25,173 bases of DNA from Peptoniphilus_B koenoeneniae (lineage in GTDB: Bacteria > Bacillota > Clostridia > Tissierellales > Peptoniphilaceae), in NCBI RefSeq assembly GCF_030812875.1, contig NZ_JAUSTN010000012.1, positions 1 to 25,173 of the forward strand, given 5' to 3'. This document shows positions 1 through 8,362 of this stretch, piece by piece. The translations under genes were made by a program, and so were the position numbers. The notes below the pieces were generated by a model that saw nothing but the letters and a program-made list of their open reading frames with translations, did not search any database and had not been told where the DNA came from. Each line of letters begins with the position of its first letter. Positions within the stretch are counted from its first letter, which is position 1.

Positions 1-23
1 AATTAAGCGACTTCATGTCGCAC
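1..23 (-). mobile_element. 5' end of a probable group II intron (partial, runs off window)
   Basis: On the minus strand the helicase frame runs through the conserved ...FDAYLW and then meets GTGCGAC, which fits the GUGYG consensus at the 5' end of bacterial group II introns. It is followed by a short perfect stem, GCGAC-atgaa-GTCGC (bases 7-21), as expected at the start of intron domain I. Relatives of this helicase continue after the tryptophan with a Q..ENKQKFI-type sequence, whereas this frame gives only VRHEVA and a stop. The inferred splice site lies between bases 24 and 23. Only 23 intron bases are visible, so neither the maturase nor domains V/VI can be checked. Confidence 0.6.
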
Positions 24-3000
24 CCAAAGGTACGCATCAAAGGTATTCTCTGTAACATAACGATAGATATTTACTTTCTCATTTTCGTTTCCTTGTCTTA
101 CAATTCTCCCTGCTCTTTGTTCCAAGTCAGCGGGACGCCAAGGAACATCGAGGTCATGCAAAGCAATTAGTTTATTTTGCACATTCGTTCCGGCTCCCAT
201 CTTCTGCGTTGAACCCATTAAGATACGGATTTCTCCTTTTCTTACTTTCGCAAAGAGTTCGTCCTTTTGCTTATCGGAATTAGCTTCGTGGATAAAGGCA
301 ATTTCTTCTTTCGGTATGCCCATAGCTACAAGTTTTTCTCTAATATCATCATAGATGTTAAATTCTCCATCTCCTTTTGGAGTGGACATATCAGAGAAAA
401 GTAGCTGTGTTGACCTATTTTCTTTTGTCTTATCCCAAATAGCAAATACATTTTTCACGCATACATTGACCTTGCTATCAGGGTTATCAGGAAGAAGTGG
501 ATTGATTAAACGCTGATCTAAGGCAAGTTTCTTGCCGTCATTGGTAATCTTAAGCATATTATCAACATCTGGCTCTACAACTCTATTTCTGACATCATCT
601 GCTCTTTTAGAAAGGCTCTTTAGGATTTCCTTTTGTTCTTCACTTGGCAAGGTTTTAATAACTTCATAGTGTGCTTCAGGTGTTGGAAGATTTAACATAT
701 CCGCCGTTTGAATGTCTGCAACTTCCTTAAACATACTCATAAGCTCAGGCAAGTTATAGAACTTTGAAAATCTCGTTTTTACCCTATACCCTGTACCTTC
801 AGGAGATAGTTCAAAGGAGCTTTGCGTTTCTCCAAAAGTGGAAGCCCAAGAGTCAAAATGCTCCAAGTTGTTTTTCTTTAGACTTTCATACTGAAGATAA
901 CGCTGCATGGTATAAAGCTCTGTCATAGAATTACTTACAGGTGTTCCTGTTGCAAAGACCACGCCTTTGCCGCCTGTCATTTCATCCATGTAGCGGCATT
1001 TCATAAACATATCGGAGGACTTAAAGGCTTCTGACTGTCCGATACCTGCAACATTTCTCATTTTGGTATAGAGATAAAGGTTCTTAAAGCCATGTGCCTC
1101 GTCAACAAAGAGCTTATCCACTCCTAATTCCTCAAAGGTAATGACATCATCTTTCTTAAAATCATCGTTTAGTTTCTCAAGCCTTGTTTCCAGTTTTTTC
1201 TTTGTCTTTTCGAGCTGTTTCACAGTAAAGTTCTGATTTCTGTCATGCTTGTATTCCTCAACATAGTTTACGATTTCATCAATCTGATCTTGAATATGCT
1301 TTTCCTGATATTCCTTACTCATAGGAATTTTTTCAAACTGCGTATGTCCGATAACAACCGCATCGTATTCCCCTGTAGCAATCTTGCCTATAAATCTCTT
1401 TCTGTTTTTCGGCTCAAAATCTTTCTTATCTGCCACCATAATGTTAGCCGACGGATATAGCTGCATAAACTCACGACCGATTTGTCCTGTTAAGTGATTT
1501 GGTACAACAAACAAGGACTTACTGCACATTCCAAGCCTTTTACTCTCCATTGCAGAAGCTACCATTTCAAAGGTCTTTCCACTGCCTACTACATGGGCAA
1601 GCAAGGTGTTTCCTCCATAAAGACTTCTTGCTATGGCATTTCTTTGATGAGGTCTTAAGTCAATCTCCGTATTCATTCCCTCAAAGGAAAGATTGCTTCC
1701 GTCATATTCTCTGTTACGGATAGAGTTAAAACGCTCATTATACAGCTTTACAAGACGGCTTCTTCTTTCCTGATCGTTAAATATCCAGTTCTTAAATTCT
1801 TCTTTTAATAACTCCTGCTTTTGTCCTGCAAGCATGGTTTCTTTTTTATTTAAGACAGAAGTTTTAGAGCCGTCTGGATTTACAATCTGGTCAAATACCT
1901 TTGTTTCTTTAAGGTTTAAGGCATCTTCAATCAGCTTATAGGCATTTACCCTTGATGTTCCAAAGGTCATTTCAGCAAGGTCATTTCCTCTGTCCCTGCT
2001 TTTTCCTTCTACATTCCATTCGCTTGTAAGGCTTGAAAACTTAACCTTAATATCCCATCTTGCATAACCCGGAGTTTTAAGCGTTTCAAAGATGAATTTC
2101 TCAATGTCTTTAATCGGTATCCAAGTTGCACCAAGACGCACATTGATTTCACTTGCTTCAAGCTCCTTTGGAAGAACTTTGGTAAGCTCTGATTTTTGAT
2201 ATTCCAAACGGTTCATTTCATAGCTTATCAGCTCTTTTTCTTTTCCATTTTTTTCATAGCCAAGATGAGGCAGCTCTCTTTCCGTTTGTCTGAGCTTTGA
2301 TAAGTAGCTATCTACAATGGCAATCTTGTCCCTGATATTCCCACTTAAATATTCATCTTTTGTTACATAGCCATACTTATAGGAATTGCTGCCATTTGCA
2401 CAAGCAAAAGGTAAATCGCCATCCTCTAAATTAAAGGAAAGCGGTCTGTAAAAGTTTTGCTCTTCTCTGATATTTAGATAGATTTCCCCTCGAAGCTCCT
2501 CAATTAAGGTCGTTCTGTCTTTTCCTGTAAGACTTCCCATATAGTCAAAGTCCACATAGCCTTTTTCAGATACCGATAAAACAAGAGCTTCAAGGGAAGT
2601 GTCTACATGGTCGATAACCTTCGCCTTTGTGATTGTTCGCTTGGAGAAAATATCTCCCTTTGCCTTAAAGTTTTCTTCTTCATCAAGGATTTCAATGGAA
2701 GAAACAAGCGGGAAGTTGCTATCCTCTTTTAAGGCTCTGGTATTACTTAGGTTATTTACAAAGCCATGCTTCTTTGAAAAGTTATCATATACTTCATTTA
2801 GTTTTTCCTGTGAAGCCTTGATTTCTTCCTCGCTAAAATCTTCTTTCTGCTTGTAAATTACATCTTTTAAAACAGCATTCAGCTCAAGATAATCCTTGAT
2901 TTTTTCTTTGTTTTTATCTGATACTTCCTTTTTGATAAAGAGTGAATTTTCTCTGTAATAGACTTCATCATCAATTAAGGTATAAGAAAAGTTCTTTACA

Positions 3001-6000
3001 TCATCAGTTGCAGGGATAGAAGTGATCTCATCATCAAGTAGCTCTACTTCTTCATACTTGGCATCTTTTGAAATTCTTTCTCCTGCAATCTCGATACGCT
3101 CCTTTAACGAAGCCATATTGTTCTCTTGCCCTAAAAAAGCTATCGGTTCACAAGTGAGTGTCTTTCCAAATCTTCCGCTTACCTCACGCATTGTGCCAAG
3201 CACTTGTTCAGGATGATCAATAAAGTATTTGTTATATGAAAGTCCATTTTCATCTTCTGCAAGGTGTATCCAATCTTCATCGCGCTCTAATACGCTATCT
3301 CTTTTCTTTAGGAAGATAATATCCGAAGTTACTTCTGTGCCGGCAACACCCTTAAAGGTATCATTTGGAAGTCTGATTGCTCCTAAAAATTCGGCTCTTG
3401 CTGCAAGATAGCGTCTTACACTTTCGTCTTTTTTATCCATTGTTCCTGAAGATGTAATAAAGGCGATAACACCGCCGTTTCTTACCTTATCAATGGACTT
3501 GGCAAAGAAATAATCGTGGATAAGAAAGTTATTACGATTGTATTCCCTGTCATTTACCTTATACTCTCCAAATGGAACATTTCCGATTGCTACATCAAAG
3601 AAGTTATTGGAAAAGGAAGTTTCTTCAAGCCCCTTAACCTGTATATCACTTTCAGGATATAAGAGTTTTCCAATACGCCCGCTTACCGAATCAAGTTCCA
3701 CACCATAAAATTTTGACTTACTCATTTCATCAGGTAGATTACCGATAAAGTTCCCAACACCCATTGACGGTTCAAGGATATTTCCCTGTTTAAATCCCAT
3801 ACCTGAAAGCGTCTTATATATTCCGTCAATGACTGCTTTCGGTGTGTAAAAACTCGTTAGGGTAGATTCTCTTGCAGCTTCATATTCTGATGGCGATAGA
3901 TTTTCCTTTAAGAAGGCTCTTGCCTCTTTCCACTGTCCATCCTTACTTTCATCAAAGACTTCAGATAATCCACCCCAGCCTACATATTTTGCTAAAACTT
4001 CCTGAGCTGTAATATCAAGCTCTCGTTCTCCACTTTCAATCCTATTAAGCATAGAGATTGCTTCAAGATTATTGTTTAATCTCTCACTTGGAGATAACTT
4101 TGCAGGGATCGTTTCTTCTGCAATCTTGAAATTGTGAGCCTCATTTTTCTTTATTTCTGCTTCCTTAAAAGTCTTTTCGGGCTTCTCATTGGTCATATTT
4201 TCAAAGATTCTATCAAGCTCACTTTCCTTACGATAAGGAATTACATCGGAGCCTGTAATCATACCGCCAAGATATTCGGTATTATCCTTAACCGTTACGG
4301 TCTTTAGATTATTCCCCATATCATCAAATCTTGTGATGGTATAGTCTTTATCCTTGTATTTCACTTCATCACCGATGATAAAGTCAGGTCTTTCAAGACT
4401 TATTTGTCTTAATAAATCCTCATTATCCGTAAAGGCTATAATCGGTATTTGATGATTACCTTGTCTTATAGGATCAAGCCATAAGTCATTTCTTCCTGTG
4501 ATTTGATTTTTAGAAAGCTCTCTTACTCTGTACTCCTCATGATTAAAATAGATAATATCGCCTTCTTGAACTGCAAACTCATCTGAAGGGCTGTCCTCTT
4601 TTTCGTTAAGCTCTACTTCTTCTTTTTCCTTTAGATAATCTAATAAGGTAGCCTGAAAAGGTTCTGCTTGTATTCTTTCTTCTACTTCTTCAGGTGCTTC
4701 AAGGTCTGTAATATTCTCCTCAAAGCTAAGTTCTCCGTTAAAGACATGGTGAAGCTCCTGCTCATCCATCTGCTTTTTAAGTTCACTGTCTTTAAGTTCT
4801 CTAAAGGTCTTTGGAAAATCCTCTAAAATGAGCCTTTGGGCATTTAATTCCTTTAGCTCCTCAAGATTAAAATATCCCCATTCAGGTTCAATTCCTAAAA
4901 CAAGTCCAAAAGCGTCTTTGCTTTCTCTATCGTACTCCGTCATATACCAAGTCCAGTTGCTTCTAAATGGAATGATATATGCTGCATGAACCTGTTTGTC
5001 TGCTAAGGCTACATCTTCCTGTGCATAAAGCTCAGGAACTTTCTCAAGCATTTCATCAGTCATTAGATTATTTGGATCATCTTTAGAATAATAACTTGGC
5101 TCTTTTTGTTCTTCTATCTCATCCTTTCTTTCAATGTCCTTTTCTTCAAGATAAAGATTTTTTGAAAGCAGCTCGTCTATATGCTTTGCTACATTTGACC
5201 AAGTAAGAAATACATCATTACAATGATTTTTCTGTAATTTAAGTCCCTTTGCATCGTGCCATTCTCCGCTTCCTCTTTCGCCTGAAACAGCATGAGAGCC
5301 TCCGCCAATTCCATATTCATCTTTTAGGAAATTCGCTTTTTCCTGCAAGATATGATTTTCTTTGAAAAACTTAATAATTTGCTCTTTCCCTTTATCGACT
5401 CCACTTCCTCTTGAAATCGTAGCAAGGACTTCATCTTCTGTAATAAAGCCATGTACCTTTGGAAGTTCGGTTAAGTTAGAGATATATTCCTTTCTCGGAA
5501 TTGCAAGCTCCTCTAATCTCTGGTAAAGGCTATCTACCTTGTGATAATGAAACCTTAGTACATCTTTGTTTTCTTTATATCCTGTCAAAAAGCGACTGTA
5601 CTCGGAAATAACATTCTTTAGATAGTCAGGATTTTTAAGAGCTTCCGATAACTGTCTTGTTTCTTTCGGAAAGCCACCACCTCTTTCTATAAAGTCAAAA
5701 TAGCCTTGTGCTTTCCCTTCTTCACTTAAATCGTGGTATAGATACCATAAGGATTCTGAAACTCTATCTCTTTCATAGTCCTGTGCTTCCAAAAGCTCTA
5801 CATTTGTTGCAAACTCTCCATTTTCCAAAAGTTCATTGATTCTTCTTGCAGCATTACTCCAGCTTAAAATTTGCGTCATATCTTCTCTTGCAGAAGTTCC
5901 ATAAGCTAAATGAATACCTTTATCCGAATACCAGGAAGATACTTCTGCTCCATTAAGAAATAAACCGTTTCCGCCTCTAAAGGTATCTTTAAGGTATTCT

Positions 6001-7391
6001 CCTAATTCTTCTACTGTTTTTCCTTTGGAAAATTCAGCAATAATAGGAAGTCTTTCGCCCTCATGGTTTCCACCGTTTACAAGAATACTGTCAATATCAT
6101 TTTGGGCAAGAGGTATTGTAAGTTTAATCTGTCCTAAGCTGTTTTCAGGCAAAGAAAAAGAAGCCTTGTCAGCTTCTCTTATCTCTTTATCCGTATTTTC
6201 TTTTAGATTTCCACTACTTCCTTGATTGTCATTTCTTTGAGAGCTGAAATCATCGCTTTGTACTGCGGATGGCTCTCGTCCTCTATCTTCCAAGCTATCA
6301 TCAGTTTCGGCTTCTCTGCTCTCATAAACTCTATTGCCTGTTTCTGAATATCCATCAGGTGTCCTATCAGCTTCTTCTCCTTGTATAGATCCACTAACAT
6401 CTCGAAGTGGCTCTGCTCCTCGCTGTTTGAAAGATAATCCAGCCTCATCACTGCGTAAGTCGGATTCGGATATTCTCTCATAAAGTCCATGTCCTCCTCT
6501 AACTGATTCAGTGTATTCTCTTTGATTTTCTCTATTATCTCGTCCGTACTCTCCATTTCGGAAAATTCGCTCGTTTTCACTAATTCTTTCCTGATCATCT
6601 CGTCGAAGTACATTTTCTTCTACCTCCTCTAATTCTGCTTTTATTTTATTATATCCTGCTTCTTTACCTCTTAACACTTCTTTTTGAAGCTCTAACTCTT
6701 TACTTTTTTGAATGGTTGCATCAATTATATTTCCGCTAATATCCGACACCGTTTCTCCAAGGCTCATAAGAGAAATGCTGTCAAGCCTTGCAAAGTTTTC
6801 TTTTAACAGCTCCTTATCCATAGGATAGTCTAACTTAAATCTTGCAGCTACTGCATAGCTCACTGAGTTCCTCACAAACTTGGTAAAGGCTATTCTGTCC
6901 TCATCAGATATTCTAAGCTCATTCATCAGGCTATCTATTTTTTTATCTCCGTAGAGCCTGCTTAAAGAAAAGATGTTTTCTAAGGTGCTTTCGATTTCTT
7001 CATAGCCTTCAGCTTTTATCATTTCTTTTAATACATCTTTGTGAGCTTCTTTATCAAATCTCCAAAGATTTACCTCATTGACATCTCTGTTTTTGGAAAC
7101 GGTTTGACTTATATCAAAGATATAGTCCACCTTTTTATATGTGCCATAGTCCTCTAAAATGGGGATACCTTTCTGTCCCCTCATAACAGTTCGATTAAAG
7201 CGTTCCCTCCAATAGTCAAACTTGGCACAAGCTGTCGCTTCAGGATTTTTGTCATAAATACTTAGCTGACTTCTAAAGTCGTACCTCTGATTGTTTCCGA
7301 CAACCTTTAAGAGCTTCAGATACTCTGCTTCACTCTGCAGAATATCTTGTTTTATTAGCTCCAAAATGTTATGAAAATCATTTATTCGCAT
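3..7391 (-). CDS. Giant ICE methylase/SNF2-family helicase (3' end interrupted)
   Basis: This 2462-aa reading frame is the large DNA methyltransferase-helicase typical of Tn1549-type ICEs. The N-terminus (about 35-100: FRSQLSIYDKNPEATACA, then RGQKGIPI) resembles the ArdC-like ssDNA-binding region. A charged, disordered linker covers about 260-420. An adenine-methylase domain carries motif I EPSMGVGNF near 1207 and NVPFG near 1270. The SF2/SNF2 helicase has HVVGSGKT near 1935, DEAH near 2097, ATGTPVSNS, and QRAGRIVRQGN near 2425. The start follows AGGAGG with 5-nt spacing. The host part of the frame ends at base 24; the last residues (VRHEVA, stop) appear to be read into a group II intron, so the true C-terminus lies outside the window. 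A terminator-like hairpin sits just upstream. The role in transfer or DNA protection is inferred from domains. Confidence 0.9.
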   Translation of the reverse strand: MRINDFHNILELIKQDILQSEAEYLKLLKVVGNNQRYDFRSQLSIYDKNPEATACAKFDYWRERFNRTVMRGQKGIPILEDYGTYKKVDYIFDISQTVSKNRDVNEVNLWRFDKEAHKDVLKEMIKAEGYEEIESTLENIFSLSRLYGDKKIDSLMNELRISDEDRIAFTKFVRNSVSYAVAARFKLDYPMDKELLKENFARLDSISLMSLGETVSDISGNIIDATIQKSKELELQKEVLRGKEAGYNKIKAELEEVEENVLRRDDQERISENERIFRNGEYGRDNRENQREYTESVRGGHGLYERISESDLRSDEAGLSFKQRGAEPLRDVSGSIQGEEADRTPDGYSETGNRVYESREAETDDSLEDRGREPSAVQSDDFSSQRNDNQGSSGNLKENTDKEIREADKASFSLPENSLGQIKLTIPLAQNDIDSILVNGGNHEGERLPIIAEFSKGKTVEELGEYLKDTFRGGNGLFLNGAEVSSWYSDKGIHLAYGTSAREDMTQILSWSNAARRINELLENGEFATNVELLEAQDYERDRVSESLWYLYHDLSEEGKAQGYFDFIERGGGFPKETRQLSEALKNPDYLKNVISEYSRFLTGYKENKDVLRFHYHKVDSLYQRLEELAIPRKEYISNLTELPKVHGFITEDEVLATISRGSGVDKGKEQIIKFFKENHILQEKANFLKDEYGIGGGSHAVSGERGSGEWHDAKGLKLQKNHCNDVFLTWSNVAKHIDELLSKNLYLEEKDIERKDEIEEQKEPSYYSKDDPNNLMTDEMLEKVPELYAQEDVALADKQVHAAYIIPFRSNWTWYMTEYDRESKDAFGLVLGIEPEWGYFNLEELKELNAQRLILEDFPKTFRELKDSELKKQMDEQELHHVFNGELSFEENITDLEAPEEVEERIQAEPFQATLLDYLKEKEEVELNEKEDSPSDEFAVQEGDIIYFNHEEYRVRELSKNQITGRNDLWLDPIRQGNHQIPIIAFTDNEDLLRQISLERPDFIIGDEVKYKDKDYTITRFDDMGNNLKTVTVKDNTEYLGGMITGSDVIPYRKESELDRIFENMTNEKPEKTFKEAEIKKNEAHNFKIAEETIPAKLSPSERLNNNLEAISMLNRIESGERELDITAQEVLAKYVGWGGLSEVFDESKDGQWKEARAFLKENLSPSEYEAARESTLTSFYTPKAVIDGIYKTLSGMGFKQGNILEPSMGVGNFIGNLPDEMSKSKFYGVELDSVSGRIGKLLYPESDIQVKGLEETSFSNNFFDVAIGNVPFGEYKVNDREYNRNNFLIHDYFFAKSIDKVRNGGVIAFITSSGTMDKKDESVRRYLAARAEFLGAIRLPNDTFKGVAGTEVTSDIIFLKKRDSVLERDEDWIHLAEDENGLSYNKYFIDHPEQVLGTMREVSGRFGKTLTCEPIAFLGQENNMASLKERIEIAGERISKDAKYEEVELLDDEITSIPATDDVKNFSYTLIDDEVYYRENSLFIKKEVSDKNKEKIKDYLELNAVLKDVIYKQKEDFSEEEIKASQEKLNEVYDNFSKKHGFVNNLSNTRALKEDSNFPLVSSIEILDEEENFKAKGDIFSKRTITKAKVIDHVDTSLEALVLSVSEKGYVDFDYMGSLTGKDRTTLIEELRGEIYLNIREEQNFYRPLSFNLEDGDLPFACANGSNSYKYGYVTKDEYLSGNIRDKIAIVDSYLSKLRQTERELPHLGYEKNGKEKELISYEMNRLEYQKSELTKVLPKELEASEINVRLGATWIPIKDIEKFIFETLKTPGYARWDIKVKFSSLTSEWNVEGKSRDRGNDLAEMTFGTSRVNAYKLIEDALNLKETKVFDQIVNPDGSKTSVLNKKETMLAGQKQELLKEEFKNWIFNDQERRSRLVKLYNERFNSIRNREYDGSNLSFEGMNTEIDLRPHQRNAIARSLYGGNTLLAHVVGSGKTFEMVASAMESKRLGMCSKSLFVVPNHLTGQIGREFMQLYPSANIMVADKKDFEPKNRKRFIGKIATGEYDAVVIGHTQFEKIPMSKEYQEKHIQDQIDEIVNYVEEYKHDRNQNFTVKQLEKTKKKLETRLEKLNDDFKKDDVITFEELGVDKLFVDEAHGFKNLYLYTKMRNVAGIGQSEAFKSSDMFMKCRYMDEMTGGKGVVFATGTPVSNSMTELYTMQRYLQYESLKKNNLEHFDSWASTFGETQSSFELSPEGTGYRVKTRFSKFYNLPELMSMFKEVADIQTADMLNLPTPEAHYEVIKTLPSEEQKEILKSLSKRADDVRNRVVEPDVDNMLKITNDGKKLALDQRLINPLLPDNPDSKVNVCVKNVFAIWDKTKENRSTQLLFSDMSTPKGDGEFNIYDDIREKLVAMGIPKEEIAFIHEANSDKQKDELFAKVRKGEIRILMGSTQKMGAGTNVQNKLIALHDLDVPWRPADLEQRAGRIVRQGNENEKVNIYRYVTENTFDAYLWVRHEVA
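6203..6613 (-). CDS. Candidate overlapping gene nested in the helicase linker
   Basis: This 136-aa frame is shifted by one base relative to the helicase and lies wholly within the part encoding its disordered linker. Its ATG (6613-6611) is preceded by AGGAGGT (6628-6622) with an ideal 8-nt spacer. The product looks like a folded, helix-rich acidic protein, with segments such as MRLDYLSNSEEQSHF and LIGHLMDIQKQAIEF, whereas the helicase frame here is a low-complexity S/R/G/D/E/N string. There is a weak resemblance to TnpV-type ICE proteins (pattern YL...L..HL.DI..QA), which I would not rely on. It ends with TAA at 6205-6203. It would be translated from the helicase mRNA by internal initiation. 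Function unknown. Confidence 0.55.
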   Translation of the reverse strand: MYFDEMIRKELVKTSEFSEMESTDEIIEKIKENTLNQLEEDMDFMREYPNPTYAVMRLDYLSNSEEQSHFEMLVDLYKEKKLIGHLMDIQKQAIEFMRAEKPKLMIAWKIEDESHPQYKAMISALKEMTIKEVVEI

Positions 7392-7418
7392 GTTTACCTC
7401 CTTCTTTTTTGCATGAAA

Positions 7419-7450
7419 AAAGGCGGTTAGATTTTACTCTAATCACCTTT
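7419..7450 (-). terminator. Terminator-like hairpin before helicase gene (T1)
   Basis: On the minus strand a 13-position stem (7450-7438 with 7431-7419; one A/C mismatch, one G-U) encloses the loop GTAAAA and is followed by six T. It lies about 25 nt after the KilA-N stop and about 30 nt before the helicase ATG. It could end KilA-N transcription, attenuate the helicase gene, or both. It belongs to a family of six similar hairpins in this window. Confidence 0.75.
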
Positions 7451-7474
7451 GTACTACATATTGATATTATCCTT

Positions 7475-8278
7475 TTATTTCAACTTTTTAATTGATTCAC
7501 TCTCTGATAATATTTTCATCTGTTCAATTGCTATTGAATTTAGTTTTTCCAGTCTTTCAGATTGACTCATGCCCTCATTTATAAATACCGCATTAAGATT
7601 TTCAAGATTAGAAAGGCATACAAGCTGCGATATATCTGCATAATCTCTAATATTCCCTTTTAAATCCGGATTTTCATCACGCCATTCTTTCGCTGTTATT
7701 CCAAACAAAGAAACATTAAGAATATCCGCCTCACTTGCATAAATAAAGTTGATTTTTTCTTTTGAAAGTTTTTCGGGTACAAGCTTATTTTTAATGGCAT
7801 CTGTATGAATCCTATAATTGATTTTTGCCAAATTCCTTTTTATATCCCAGCCTAACTTCTTTTGTTCTTCTTCCTTTAAGCGTTCAAATTCCTTAATCAA
7901 ATACAATTTAAAGTATGGAGATACCCAAGAAGCAAACTCAAATGCTATATCTTTGTGAGCATAAGTTCCGCCATATCTTCCTGCTCTCGCAACTATACCG
8001 ATAGAATTCGTTTTTTCTACCCACTGCTTAACAGATAAAATAAATCGGTTAAATCCTGCTTCATTTTTAATTCCCTCGAATTCGGGGGAATTAAAATTGG
8101 TATTATACATTTCTTCCCAAATACCTAAAAACTCTATTGTGTTCTTGTTTCTAAGCCATTTTTCTATTAAAGCAGATCCGTTCTCAATATTTCTAACCAT
8201 ATCTGTTAAAGAAATGTAATCCCTATTATCTATGGCAATAATGCTGATTTCTGAACCTTCAACATTTATTTTAGACAC
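7475..8278 (-). CDS. KilA-N domain protein (cargo)
   Basis: The product is about 267 aa with a KilA-N domain over the N-terminal ~130 residues: the DYISLTDMVR strand-helix start, EKWLRNKNTIEFLG, then GRYGGTYAHKDIAFEFASWVSPYFKLYL. KilA-N is a DNA-binding-type domain common in phages and mobile elements of gut and oral bacteria; its biochemical role is generally unknown. The frame can be extended to a TTG at 8293, but GAGGTG at about 8288-8283 would then lie inside the gene. The GTG at 8278, about 5 nt after that Shine-Dalgarno, is the better start. It has its own extended -10 promoter and sits between topoisomerase III and the helicase, which otherwise resemble a continuous ICE backbone, so I infer inserted cargo. 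Confidence 0.85.
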   Translation of the reverse strand: MSKINVEGSEISIIAIDNRDYISLTDMVRNIENGSALIEKWLRNKNTIEFLGIWEEMYNTNFNSPEFEGIKNEAGFNRFILSVKQWVEKTNSIGIVARAGRYGGTYAHKDIAFEFASWVSPYFKLYLIKEFERLKEEEQKKLGWDIKRNLAKINYRIHTDAIKNKLVPEKLSKEKINFIYASEADILNVSLFGITAKEWRDENPDLKGNIRDYADISQLVCLSNLENLNAVFINEGMSQSERLEKLNSIAIEQMKILSESESIKKLK

Positions 8279-8314
8279 ATAATCACCTCTCAATCATTAC
8301 ATTGATTATCTTAT

Positions 8315-8323
8315 ATTATAGCA
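8315..8323 (-). promoter_or_regulatory. Extended -10 promoter of the KilA-N gene
   Basis: The minus strand carries TGCTATAAT (8323-8315), a perfect extended -10 element (TGnTATAAT). No good -35 is seen, which extended -10 promoters tolerate. Transcription would start near 8308, giving a ~30-nt leader before the GTG start. Confidence 0.65.
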
Positions 8324-8362
8324 TTTTTAGGGCATTTTTTCCATCTTAAAATAAGTGCCATC

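Noticed and set aside
7..21. GCGAC/GTCGC palindrome at the window edge as an intrinsic terminator
   Set aside because: No T-tract follows within the visible bases, and the preceding GTG plus broken helicase frame fit a group II intron start better.
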